64,000 bases of DNA from positions 2,816,696-2,880,695 of the forward strand of contig OZ025874.1 in assembly GCA_964019415.1 (NCBI GenBank). Direction: 5' to 3'. The DNA comes from Ianthella basta. Taxonomy: Eukaryota > Porifera > Demospongiae > Verongiida > Ianthellidae. Both the position numbers and the translations under genes were made by a program. The notes beneath the pieces were generated by a model, which ran no database searches, was not told the DNA's origin, and saw only the letters and a list, made by a program, of their open reading frames with translations. Numbering within the stretch: position 1 is the stretch's first letter; every line of letters begins with the position of its first letter. This document shows positions 24,040-36,155 of this stretch, one piece after another.

Positions 24040-24261
24040 ATGACCATCGCAGAGCAGTTGTTGGACCTGTTCCCATTAATTGTCAATGAGGCTTCCTTCA
24101 GTCGGCATGCACTTAATGCTGCTGTTCTCTTCCACTATAGCAGCTTTCAGTATATTAGACAGGAACTTTGGAACTCTCGCCGAAGTGACACAACGCAGGC
24201 AAAGAACCTTGATGCGAAAGAGTCCAGTGAGTATTCTCCTGCAGCTAAAAATGCCAACTAG
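24040..24261 (+). other. Unrecognised 73-aa plus-strand ORF
   Basis: Reads MTIAEQLLDLFPLIVNEASF and RHALNAAVLFHYSSFQYIR, ending SPAAKNAN. It has an amphipathic, alpha-helical look and is locally richer in GC than its flanks. It interrupts the usual block order upstream of gene 6 and is immediately followed by a fold-back element. It may be a fragment of an inserted gene or element. No family was assigned. Confidence 0.25.
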
Positions 24262-24310
24262 GCAAAAGAGCATTTTAGCAGACGTGCGGGGTCAGTGCAG
24301 GGTATATAAA

Positions 24311-24439
24311 AGTTATAGATCTCTCCTAGTACTCTTAGTGTGCAATACAGTGCATATACAGCACTTGCCCTCGGGTGCTTTGCGCCTTTGGACCTTGAGC
24401 TGTATATGCGTTGTATCACACACTAAGAGGTCTATAACT
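24311..24439. mobile_element. Fold-back MITE-like element, about 129 bp
   Basis: The left arm starts AGTTATAGAT and ends GTGCATATACAGC. The right arm starts GCTGTATATGCG and ends GGTCTATAACT. They pair over about 40 bp with one extra run of about 10 bases in the left arm. The loop has GC-rich sub-pairing (GCCCTCGGGTGC). Termini look like a miniature TIR element. The superfamily is not determined. Confidence 0.6.
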
Positions 24440-25807
24440 ATTTCGTGTACAGTAGATCACAAGCTAACTGGACGAGGAAGAACATTAATGTATAACCTAT
24501 ACGCAAGTACTTATAGCTATACATGCTACCATTCCCTGACAACTATAAACATGTGCACCTTAAGATCTTGAGAGCTGGATGTTAGGAGCAGGTCTGCCAC
24601 TCTCTCTGGTAATCCTCTCCAAAATGGCAAGAATGTGTGAGTAGTCTCATTTATGCCAGTGTATTTTAGCCAACTATATTCATAGTAAGATAGTTCCTCC
24701 TTCGAGAGCACCTCCATATCCTGTATGAATATGATTAACTGTATACTATATATGTAACTGATTCGCTGGCAGTATATTTGTAGTACGTACAATACATAAG
24801 AAATTATGTCCCATTGTGCTTGCATACTACTGATGTTATTCACCCTTCGCCTGATAACCTAACAGATAACTACAGCATGAAATGACAAAGTGAGAAACAT
24901 TAACATGGCATTGTACTGTACAGTACCTCATCATGTGGTGAGTGTACTATTGCAGCATAATATTATAATAATTACACTATCATGAGTTGCACTCTTATTT
25001 GGTTGACATGAATATAATAATAATGTTTTTGTGATGAACAGGATCTACATAGCACATGCACTATACAAGCACAAAGATGACTGATAATTTATATCTGTGT
25101 GTATCTTTTTGCAGCAGTACTAGTATTGCTACATGGCACTTGCAGAGTGAGGCATTGTAGGGTATAGTGAGGTATTGTAGGGTATATAGTCTGCCACAGA
25201 CGTAGCATTACAGAAAAAATACTGCCTGTCAAATCAATCTTCGGCATTGTTCTGACATACAGTTAAATATGTGGTCACTTGGTGAGACAGTGTAAAAGCA
25301 GCATTTCTTGCAATTTGGATTCCTGATATGCTGACATCCTGCTTGAATCTAATTAATGGAGCTAATGGTATGATAAATCTTTACAAATTTCCACCATTCC
25401 CATCTGTATATATGTAGATACGTAGCTAAATAGGACTAAGTTTGAATAGTGCAGCATATTAAGCTTAATTATTGCAACACTAGTTAACATGCAACCTATT
25501 CTACATCTAATGTACAGTTACACCCATATTACCTAGTTATACCCTTATACCATGTTAATGTTAGCAGTATGCATATTCTCACTGTTTAAGATAGTAATTA
25601 TTACTGGTACAGCTAAGAGTTGCACCACTCACTGCTTTCTGCTTTAAATTGCAGTTCAGCTATGGCATGCAGCAGAAACAAACTATGATGTGATAGGAGA
25701 TGTGATAGAATATCAGATATAAAAAGCAAGTGGGGCTAGTTAAGCTTCTAGCGTTTACTCGGAAGGAAAGCCTTTAAATTTGGTGATAAGCTGCAGGTCT
25801 ATATTTG

Positions 25808-25821
25808 GTTACCATGGCAAT
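25808..25821. promoter_or_regulatory. RFX X-box-like palindrome, gene 6 upstream block
   Basis: GTTACCATGGCAAT. Here it is about 2.1 kb from the gene 6 ATG, because the upstream region contains the extra ORF/fold-back segment. Confidence 0.3.
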
Positions 25822-27690
25822 GGGATCTACTTTATGCTTGTCCTCATATATTATACATTCACTATGAAACATTACATGTTGGTTCTTCTTCTTCTTCTTC
25901 TTACCTCATCAGTTCCATGTACCAACAATAATCATGCATGTATGTGTATAATTATGTATGTGTACATGAATTATGAGCATTCTCTCATTGTGCATTGAAA
26001 GCGTTGTACTGCATGAGTAGAGCAGTACAGTATTGTTGGCTGGTATATATTGTGCTGCAAAAAATTGCTTGTTATCTGCAGGTTTCCATATATAGATATC
26101 AGAATGCTCTGTAGTTACAAAACTTCACACAATGTTTGTGCTAGGCAAACAGGTTTCCATAAGGAAATACGTATTAGTCAAAAACAATCTCAGCTTGTAG
26201 TACGCAAAACACTTCATTCCATCTACGGCAAGCTGAGAGACAAACTGCTAACAGGACTAGTTGATAAAATGGTTGCAGCAATAAAGGCAGTGTGGTGTAT
26301 GTTGTGACTGCTGTGAGTCCCAAATGAGAACATACACCGCATGAACAACAGCATAATATAGTCACGGATATCCTATATGCATTGGTCATGGAGTACACAT
26401 ACTGGCATACCAGTATATGTACACTGAATACACTTTTAAATTTAAAATTAATGAAAAATTAAATGACCTCATTCATGCAGAACACACAGAACAGCAAAAA
26501 CTTGTTGTTTCCATATATTGTAAGGAAGGCAGATGCGCTCATGCACTCATGCAGTCTGCAATGAGCCCATTCATGCATATTAGGTATATAGTTGATGTTT
26601 AGATATCCCTTGAGCCTGTGGTTGCCAAGAAGTTGATCAGTCAACAAATTAAGTACTTTAATCTGAAACAGGAGCTGCATCAACAAAAGAATTCTGTTCA
26701 GGACAGGTGACAGCTAGGGACAGGGCCAACTGAATGAAATATAATTTGTGTCAATTAGCATGCAGGAACGCTCTTGTACATACCAACCTGTAAATTGGCT
26801 AACACAGCAAACTGCAAAACAGAGGAATATGCTAGCAGTAGTTAACACAGTCGAAAGACCGACTGTACACTCTGAAACTTTCCGATTAGTATTAGGTATA
26901 CATTTGTTAATCTGGTATACGTACCTACCTTCGGCCTTGGGAAATATCCCCCAGTACATCCTCTTCAAGTGTGGTATATATTATAGCGAATTAATTAATG
27001 AACACATGATGTAACTGATCATGAGAAAATATGTTCTATATGTTCTATTATGTTCTATGACTGTCATTGACAGCAAGGCCCACTTCTGCTATGCATTGGG
27101 TGCCGGGTCCAACTCTTGAACTTGCTCCTGTATGTATGGTGGTGAGGACACTATATAGGGGACAAAGGCCAGGCCATGTTCTATTTGTCTGACTCAGTCC
27201 CTGTAGCTCTTATCCTTCTCCTTCTCATGCACGCCTGTATACAGTAAACAGAGCCAAGCTACAGGTACCAATGAGATAGTACATTTGGATAGAATACCCC
27301 GAAAAAATGAATGCACATCTGAGTCGGTCACTTCAAAAGCCCTGTGTCTGAATGTCCAGATGAGCACCATCATCCCTGCTGGAGGTGGAATGGGGAAGGG
27401 GCTCTGTGGTCAATGCTGTATAGGTGGCTCAATGCAAACGTTATGGCAACCAATCTAGAGTCTTATGAGGCCCAGGGCATGTGAAGACACATACACAGAG
27501 CTCCAGTGTCATGCAGCGAATACTGATGTATGCATTATGAACTTCATTACAATTATTCAAAAACACACACTCATTTATGTAAGATGGTACAATGATATCA
27601 ATAATTTGGTTATGAGTAAAGTTTTGAAGCACACCACACACACACCATCACACACTATACTACACCATTCACACACTGCACACACTGTAG

Positions 27691-29220
27691 TTAGAAGTCA
27701 TCCATCTCAGTGTATATCTCATCCTGATTAGGATAATAGCGAGGCTCTACTTCACACTCTTGTTTAGCATGCGTTTTAGGTTGCTCCCTCCTAGTAGCTG
27801 CTTGGGCTGGAGCTGTGCTGGGTCTAGTAGTCTTCTTGGCTACCCTTGCACCTGTAGAACGGGTAGTTTGATGCCTGTAGTATGTGAATGGTGGAATGAA
27901 TATAATGTATGAGGCATACGTCAACATTGATATTTGTTGTTGCTTAGAAATTTCTCACCTTCTGGCAGCCAATATGTATCCAATGAGTCCCAGACACAAA
28001 ATGAAGAACATGGCAGCAAACACAGAGGCCACAATGACAGCAGTGTTGTCTTGAGCACTAGCACTGGCTGCTGATGTCGGCATAGAAGTACCCACTGCTT
28101 GAGTGGCTGCTGGTGAGCTGCATGCTGGGGCATTGAGGTCTGGTACTGTCACACCACATGGACCTGGTTCTACAGAGTAGCGTCTTCCATATATGGCAAT
28201 TGTTTTGTCTGTGTTCTGCCCATATAGCCAAATGGTCAAGGTGCTCATTAAGGCTGCTGGACCTGGAGCACCAGCAGAATAAAGAGTGGCCCTGAAAGTG
28301 ACATAGCCTCCAGAGGCGCAGATGAAGTAGGCATTGTACATTCTGATGGACTGAAAATAGGAGTAGTTGCACTGGCAGTGCTTTCTGATGAACCAAAGCA
28401 CCTCATTCTGTACTGCTTGGGCTGTGTCAATATTCTGTTCCTGAAATAGTGAGAGCATGTTTCAATACTGCACTGCATGGCAATATGAATGGAATGTTTC
28501 AAACAAACATTGCTTACAGTGAACCCGAGACATGTCTGAAATGGCCAAAGTTGTATGTTCAGTTCCATTGTAATATTCCGACCTACAGCAGGAGAGTACA
28601 GAAGTAATAAGTTGGTATGGTATGTCATATATTGACCAGGCAGACAAGGAGCTCAGTCAAGGGTGCATGCTTGTGGTTGCATGCAACAGTGGTTCTTGGA
28701 ATGCTACCAGAAATGCCATGTACTTGCTCCATTCTTGTGTGCATTCACTTACCTACTTCAACATATATTAGTTCGGAGTAAGAATACTGAGGTGTACGGC
28801 TAGACCTGTATACCTGGAGCCACATGACATTTTGGCCAGAGTAATGAAAGCTGGTCATTGCAGTGGAGTATTGAAATGAAGCACCAGATTTAATCAGCTG
28901 TGTGTTGGAGTATGTTATATATATGCTGGTGCTGGAACCACTTCTATCCCTGTAGTTAATGCGGAAGTTGCTGATGTCACTGGAGGTGTAGTAGCCATCC
29001 ACAATGTCCCAGGAGAAGGTGATGTGGGTGCTGTTCCTGTTGGCTACTTGGAAGTTGCGGATAGCATCTTGAGCATCTAGAAGTTAGTAGCATTAATGAT
29101 TATGAGTTGCAATGCATTTCCACAGATCTTGTTTGTTTATGCAGCTTGCTTTATACCTGTTGATACCCCAAGCAGGAGGACAAGTGCTGTGACAGCGAAC
29201 AATGGAAGGAAAACTGCCAT
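27691..29220 (-). CDS. Gene 7: FN3/SEA-like type I membrane receptor, subfamily A, 372 aa
   Basis: Exons: 29220-29157, 29076-28753, 28582-28518, 28440-27959 and 27874-27691, all open with GT/AG borders. The signal peptide MAVFLPLFAVTALVLLLGVS resembles genes 3 and 4, whereas FN3 (SGSSTSIYITYSNTQLIKSG), ectodomain, stalk and TM are nearly those of gene 6. The gene is therefore a mosaic. The linker GRNITMELNIQLWPFQTCLG is intact and shows what gene 6 lost. Six ectodomain Cys are present (QTC, KHCQC, FIC, GPCGV, PAC). The tail ends RYYPNQDEIYTEMDDF. The 58-nt leader exon lies at 29444-29387, with the inverted repeat at 29506-29552. Confidence 0.87.
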
Positions 29221-29386
29221 CTGCAGCAAAGAGCATAAATGGAGGGAGAATATTATTATGAGCAGAATACTGCTGGACATGTACACAACATACTGTATAC
29301 TATAGACTATAGCTAGTGAAACACAATGATACTATAGAGTATGCAGCCATTCTCTGTTGTCCTAATGGCTATAACATGCTGCACAC

Positions 29387-29444
29387 CTTTCTGAATTGGT
29401 GATTGTGACAAAAGGTCTGACACTGTCTTAGCCCGTAATCCTCT
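29387..29444 (-). other. Putative 58-nt 5' leader exon of gene 7
   Basis: Same borders and length as for genes 3 and 4. It differs by a handful of substitutions. Confidence 0.5.
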
Positions 29445-29505
29445 CTGAAATGGCAACAGATGTGTGTTGGTTCTTCTCCAGTGCAGGTCACATAAATACT
29501 ATTAG

Positions 29506-29552
29506 TTAATCAGATTCATTATTTGCTGACATCTTGTTTGAATCTGATTAAT
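29506..29552. promoter_or_regulatory. Inverted repeat upstream of gene 7
   Basis: TTAATCAGATTCAT at 29506-29519 faces GAATCTGATTAAT ending about 29552, as at gene 4. Confidence 0.35.
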
Positions 29553-30000
29553 GCAGCTAATTATATGGTAAATCATTAAAATTTCCACCATTCCCATCTG
29601 TATATATGTAGATACATAGCTAAATGGGGCTATGTTTGAAAAGTGCAACATATTAAGCTTTATAATTAGAACACTATTTATAATGCAACCTATCCTACTG
29701 CTAATGTACTGTATTGTCATTATTATTATTGTACACTTATACCATGGTAACGTTAGCAGTATGCATATTCTCACCGTTTAAGATAATAATAATTACTGGT
29801 ACAGCCAAGAGTTGCACCGCTCACTGCTTTCTACTCTAAAAATTGCAGTTCAGCTGAGGCATGCAGGAGAAACAAACTATGCTGTGATAGGAAATGTGAT
29901 AGAATATCAGACATAAAGAGCAAGTGGGGCCAGTTAAACTTCTAATGTGACTCTGAAGGAAAGCCTTTAAATTTAGTGATAAGCTGCAGGTCATTATTTG

Positions 30001-30014
30001 GTTACCATGGCAAT
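30001..30014. promoter_or_regulatory. RFX X-box-like palindrome upstream of gene 7
   Basis: GTTACCATGGCAAT, about 0.78 kb upstream of the start codon, same spacing as at genes 3, 4 and 9. Confidence 0.35.
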
Positions 30015-32090
30015 AGGATCTACTTTATGCTAGCCCTCATTCATTTTACATTCACTATAAAACAGTACATGTTTGTTCTTCTTACCTCATCAGTTCCGTG
30101 TACCAACAATAAGGCATGCATGTGTACATATAAGCTTATTATATGTACGTGTACATGAATTATGAGCATTCTCTCATTGTGCACTGAAAGTGTTGCACTG
30201 CATGAGTAGAGCAGTACAGTATTGTTGGCTTGTATATGTTGTGCTGCAAAAAATGTTTGTTATGTACAGCTAGGTTTCCATAGATATTGAAATGCTCTGT
30301 AGTTAGAAAACTTCACCCTGCAGTATACAAAACACTTTGCCCCGTGACACGTTGAACTACAAACTGACTGCAGCTGGCAACAACATGACTGATGATTATT
30401 GGCTGTAGCTACATTATATAGTGGGGTGTTGCGTAATAGATGGCTGTGACTCTGGTGTACATAGTCAAACTATTGTACATTGTCCATGATGAACTGGAGG
30501 GTACTAGACATAGAATACTGTCACTATCTGGTACAATTGAGTATCTCTATATAACCAAATGCAGCATGACATGCCAAATATGCACGTACTATACACTAGT
30601 AAAAAAGGACAATAACAATAAAATGTATGAAACATACTCCACTACACATTTGTGCACTAAGTGATATCACCAACTTGTGTGTTGATTTGACCAGCATGCT
30701 ATGGATCAGCATTGCCAGTGTACAGCCTCTAATCTTCTACTGCTCTTGCAGTTACTCATGTAACTGCAAATGAAGTGAGGAATCTTCAGCTGGTGTAGAC
30801 ATGAGAAAGGGAGTTAGTTTTGCAATTACCAGCTTGATCACAACAGGGATTGAAACCTTGCCAGCAAGATTCTAAACCCTGTTTTGATCAAGCTAGTATG
30901 AACTAGCCTCTTTTCTATCTGCAAATGTAAATAATTTAATACAGATCATGCTCTACACCATTATAAATTCAGGATCCCACCCAGGACTCGTCTGCATGGC
31001 AAAGAGACGTCCACAGCCTAATAATACTCGTGCTAGTACTGCTCTCCCTTTCATTCCCTCATCGCTGAATGTGCTCTGTGAATGTGTATAGCATAAACGC
31101 TATGTAGTGGCAGCACAATGTTTGTGCTAGGCCACAGGTTTCCATAAGGAAATGCACATTAGTCAAAAACAAACTAAGCCTACAGTACACAAAACACTTC
31201 ATTCCATCTACGACAAGCTGAGAGACAAACAACTAACAGGACTAATTAATAAAAGGCTTGCAGCAATAAGGCACTGTGGTGTATGTTGTGACTGCCTGAG
31301 TCCCAAATGAGAACATACACTGCATGAATAGCTGCATAGTCAAGTATACCCTACATTGGTCATGAAGTATGCATACTGACATAAAAACATGCACATAATA
31401 CAACAGAGCATGATGAATATAATAGTAAATGGAATAATAATTATACAGTATGGTCCTGTCACATTTAGGATGGAGAATGCAAGAATTCTATGATTGTTCA
31501 TGTCTTGCCATTTCGTTGACAACAAGGTCCACTGCTGGTATTCATTGTTTGCTGTGTCTGACTCTTAAACATACTACTCTATGGTGATGAAGACACTATC
31601 GGGTTACGAGGCCAGGCCATGTTCTATTTGTCGGACGTAGTCCTTGTAGCTCTTTTCCTTCTCCTTCTCATGCCTACAGTATAGGCAGAGCCAAGCTACA
31701 GGCTCCAGTGAGATGGAACATTGGGATAAAAAATACCCTGACATTGATGAATGCACATCTGTGTCGTTCACCTCAGAAGCCGGCCCTGCACCTATGAGCA
31801 GTCAATTCACGTCAAATCAGGAACAAAGACCATGTTTAGCAACTGTACTAGTGGACAGTCATACATGCTGTAAAGGGAGTTTCAGGTCTGACCTAAATAA
31901 ATGGTTACTATAATAATTAATATAATAACTATACTGGACAGACACATTATAAAGTGTTTATACTAGTGACACAACTTTCCTTTCCATTCCCTCACTAATG
32001 AAAGTGTATTATTACATGTGTAGAGCAGTTCAGTAACGTCAGTACTAGTATCATGTCAAAGCAGAAAATGCTTATTGTGTACCGGGTGTA

Positions 32091-32337
32091 CAGGTTGCCA
32101 CAAGGAAATGCACTTTAGTAGGAACAACCCTCAGTACACAAAAACACTACATTCCAGTAAAGTTGAAGCCCAAACAACATGACTTGTGGTTAAGTGTTAA
32201 TTGTCCTACAGCAATTAGCCACATAGCCTGTTGCTGTTAGTCAGTTTGTGCTTCACCTGTCATGGAATGCAAGGTTTCTGTGCATTGTAGGTTGTGCTTT
32301 TACTTGTTAAAGTGTATTTCCATGCATATGGAAACCT
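32091..32337. mobile_element. Complete R1 fold-back element, about 247 bp
   Basis: The left arm runs from CAGGTTGCCACAAGGAAATG through ACACTACATTCC to GAAGCCCAAAC. The right arm is its imperfect reverse complement, ending in ATATGGAAACCT. Arms are about 85-95 bp around a centre of about 60 bp. A related element of the same layout is at 38236-38512. No coding capacity is seen. It is probably a non-autonomous DNA transposon. Confidence 0.55.
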
Positions 32338-32761
32338 ATTCCGCCGCACTCATACAGTACTACACATCAATGCTGCTTGTTTGATCATTTAGCTAGCTAC
32401 AATAAATATTATTATATACATACTATGTACGTATATTCAAGTCAAATATATTGTTAAAGGATTATATGTGATTAACAAAATCAAGGATGGTGCTCAACCA
32501 CAATGTCAAAGTGTGTTTCGCTGCTCATGATAAGGGAACCTGGCCCTCACTGATTGTGAGGTCCAGGGCTTCGGGCTAGGTAGGGTTGGGGATGAAGCCT
32601 GCAATAGATCTTGTGCCCCTCAGGCAGGTGATGGAGGATCGACAGAAACTTACAATTAAAATACAACAACTGACAACTTATATTAATTGTGAGCTGGGCA
32701 TTAATGATCAATGAGTTGCAATGCATTCTACAGATCTTGTTTGTTTACGTAACTTGCTTTG

Positions 32762-32821
32762 TACCTGTTGGTACTCCAAGAAGTGCTGTCACAGTGAGTA
32801 GTGGAAGGAAAACTGCCATTT
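32762..32821 (-). pseudogene. Orphan signal-peptide exon, shortened
   Basis: Encodes MAVFLPLLTVTALLGVPT with a GTAC donor directly after, in frame but three residues shorter in the hydrophobic core than gene 7. No FN3 exon follows within the next 2 kb downstream. It is embedded in the block shared with 20.3-20.8 kb. Confidence 0.65.
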
Positions 32822-33661
32822 GCATAGATGGAGGGAGAATATAATTATGAGCAGAATCGAATACTGTTGGACATGTACGCAACATATTCCATAGACTAGT
32901 GAAACAAAATGATATTCACTATGTAACAGTACATGCTGGTTCTTCTTATTACCTCATCAGTTCCATGTACCAACAATAAACATGCATGTATGTGTATAAT
33001 TATGTATGTGTACACGAATTAGGAGCATTATCTCATTGTGCACTAGTATTGTACTGCATGAGTAGAGCAGTACAGTATTGTTGGCTGGTATAATTGTGCT
33101 GCAAAACATTGTTTGTTATGTACAGGTTTCCACATAGGTATTGAAATCTTAAATTCACCCTGCAGTACACAAAACACTTTGTTCCATGACAAGTTGAATT
33201 ACAAACTGACCGGCAACAACATGACTAATGGATTATTGGCTGTAGCTACATTATATTGTGGGGTGTTGCGTAATAGATGGCTGTGAGTCTGGCGTACATA
33301 GTCAAACTATTGTGCATTGGCCATGATGTACTGGAGGGTATATACATACTAGACATACATATAATACACTCACTATCTGGTACAATTGAGTATCAGTATA
33401 TAACCCAATGCAACATAACATGCCAAATATGCACTATACACTAGTAAAATAGGACAATAACAATAAAAGGTATGAAAACATACTCCACTACACATTAGTG
33501 CACTAAATGATATCACTAACTTGCGTTTTATTTGACCAACATGCTACGGATCAGTAGCGTATAGCCTCTAATTTACTGCTCTTACATTTACTCATATAGT
33601 TGCAAATGAAGTGAGGAATTTTCAACTGGCGTAGACATGAGAAAGGGGGTTAGTTCTGCAA

Positions 33662-33735
33662 TTACCAGCTTGATCACAACAGGGATTGAAACCTTGCCTG
33701 CAAGACTCAAAACCCTGTTTTAATCAAGCTGGTAA
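33662..33735. repeat. 74-bp fold-back hairpin
   Basis: TTACCAGCTTGATCA at the left faces TAATCAAGCTGGTAA at the right. Arms are 36 bp with about 80 percent pairing by eye. Related, more decayed copies are near 21700, 30824 and 46047. It may be a miniature element or a structured transcript segment. Confidence 0.6.
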
Positions 33736-36155
33736 GAAATAACCTCCTTTCTATCTGCAAATGTAACTAATTTAATACAGATCATGCCCCACACCATTAT
33801 AAATTCAGGATCACATCCAGGACTCGTCTGCATGGCAAAGAGACATCCATAACCTAATAATACCCGTGCTAGTACTACTCTCCCTTCTATTCCCTCATCA
33901 CTGAATGGGTATTCTATAAATGTGTATAGCATTAACATCACATAGTGGCAGCACAATGTTTGTGCTAGGCACACAGGTTTCCATAAGGAAATGCGTATTA
34001 GTCGAAAACAAACTCAGACTGCAGTACACAAAACACTTTATTCCACAGCAAGTTGAAAGACAAACTGCTAACAGGACTACTGCAATTGTTAATAAGGTTG
34101 CAGCAATAAAAGCAGTGTGATGTATGTTGTGACTGCTGTGAGTCCCAAATGAGAACATACACCGCACGAACAACCTAGGGCGGATCAAGAAACTTATATG
34201 ACTGGTATCCAACGCATAAAGGTATAGCTATAAGGAAGCATAGACATTATAAGACTGATACATGCAAATACTAGCCAGAGGTGATCTGACCAGTTTCTGG
34301 AAACCTTGGAAACACCCCTGAATCCGCCCTTTAACAACTGCATATATAGTCATGGATATCCTACATTAGTCATGGAGTATGCATACTGACATACCAGTAT
34401 ATATACGCTTTTCTATTAAGCCAGTCCAATTATGTTTATATATTTTAATCATAAAGATTAATAAAAAAATGAAATGATCTCATTCATGCAGAACACACAG
34501 AACAGTAAAAACTGTGCCCTTCAGACAGCTAATTTTTGATGCATGTTTCTTGCGTCCATATAATGTAGGAAGGCAGAACAATATTCATGCACTCATGCAG
34601 TCTGCATTGAACCCATACTGCATATTAGCTATTAATGAAAGTTGTTGTTTAGAAATCCCATGAGCCTGTGGTTGCTAGGAAGTCGATCAGTCAACAAATT
34701 AAGTACTTTAGTCTGAAACAGGAGCTGCAGCAACAACAGAATTTGTTCAGGACAGGTGACAGTTAGGGACAATGATAACTGAAAAAAATATAACTTGTGT
34801 CAATTAGAATGCAGGAACTCTCTTGTACATACCAACCTATAAACCCAACTGGCTAGCACAACAAGACTGACGAATGCTAGCAGCAGTTATCACAGTCGAA
34901 TGAGATCACAGTCGAAAGAGCAGCTAGGGACAGTGGTAACTGAATGAAATATAACTTTGCATGCAGGAACTCTCTTGTACATACCAACCTGTAAACACAA
35001 TTAAATTGCCTTAACCTTATTGCTGCAAGCCTTTTATCAATTAGTCCTGTTAGTAGTGCGACTGTGCACTCTGACACTTTCTGATTAGTATTAGGTATAC
35101 ATTTGTTTATCTGGTATACCTACCCTCAGCCTCAGGAAATATCCCCCAATACACCCCCTTTAAGTGTGGTATATTATAGTAAATTAATTAATGAACACAT
35201 AATGCAACTGATCATGAGAAAATATAGTAAATTGAATAATAATTCTTGGTTATAAAGTATGGTCCTGTCACATTTAGGATGGATAATGCAAGAGTTCCAT
35301 GATTGTCACTGACAGCAAGGTCCACTGCTGGTATGCATTGGGTGCAGGGCCCAACTCTTGAACTTGCTCCTGTATGTATGGTGGTGAGGACACTGTATAT
35401 GGGACAAAGGCCAGGCCATGTTCTATATATTTGTCTGACTCAGTCCTTGTAGCTCTTCTCCTTCTCCTTCTCATGCATGCCTACAGTATAGACAGAGCCA
35501 AGCTACAGGTTACAATGAGATCATGGTACACTGGGAATAGAATACCCTCACATTGATGAATGCACATCTGAGTGAGTCACCTCAGACACCCTGCACCTGA
35601 ATGTTCAGATGGTGACCACTATCCCTACTAGAGTTGGAATGGGGAAGGGGCTCTGTGGTCAATGCTGCATGTAGAAGTGGTTCAATGCACTGCTATGTAC
35701 ACAGTATACAGTACATAGTATAATGTATACAGTTAACAGAGCCAAGCTACAGGTATACCAATGAGAAGGTACATTGGGATAGAATACCCCGACAAAATGA
35801 ATGCACATCTGTATCCGGCTCTTCAAAGCCCTGTGTTTGAATGTTCAGATGGGCAGCATCATCCCTGCTGGAGGTGGAATGGGGAAGGGGCTCTGTGGTC
35901 AATGCTGTATTGGTGACTCACTGCAAGTGTTATGGCAACCTATCTAGAGTGTTATGAGACCCAAGGCATGTGAGGACACGTAGAGCTCCAGTGTCATGCA
36001 GCAAACACTAATGTATGCATTATGAAGTTCAGTACAATTATTCAAGAACACACACTCATTTATGTAAGATGGTACAATGATATCGATAATTTGGTTATAA
36101 TTATGAGTAAAGTTTTGAAGCACACCACACGCACACTGTCACACACTGTATATAG

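Larger units (their letters stand above)
23704..27690. other. Intergenic region between genes 6 and 7
   Basis: Contains a small plus-strand ORF (24040-24261), a fold-back element (24311-24439), a degenerate leader-exon copy near 24570-24640, an X-box-like site at 25808-25821, a (CTT)n run near 25880-25902, an R1 arm at about 26130-26240, and the CTGTCACATTTAGGATGGA-type block remnant at about 27030-27410. No receptor exon was recognised. Confidence 0.55.
30015..36155. other. Long gene-free stretch built of duplicated blocks
   Basis: About 6 kb with no complete gene. In order: R1 arm (about 30300), hairpin (about 30824-30900), R1 arm (about 31110-31240), shared block (31400-31780), complete R1 fold-back (32091-32337), orphan signal-peptide exon (32762-32821), R1 arm (about 33150), 74-bp hairpin (33662-33735), R1 arm (about 33955-34080), then the shared block twice (35210-35670 and, in shorter form, 35700-35920). 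It looks like one or two receptor units whose genes were deleted. Confidence 0.55.
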
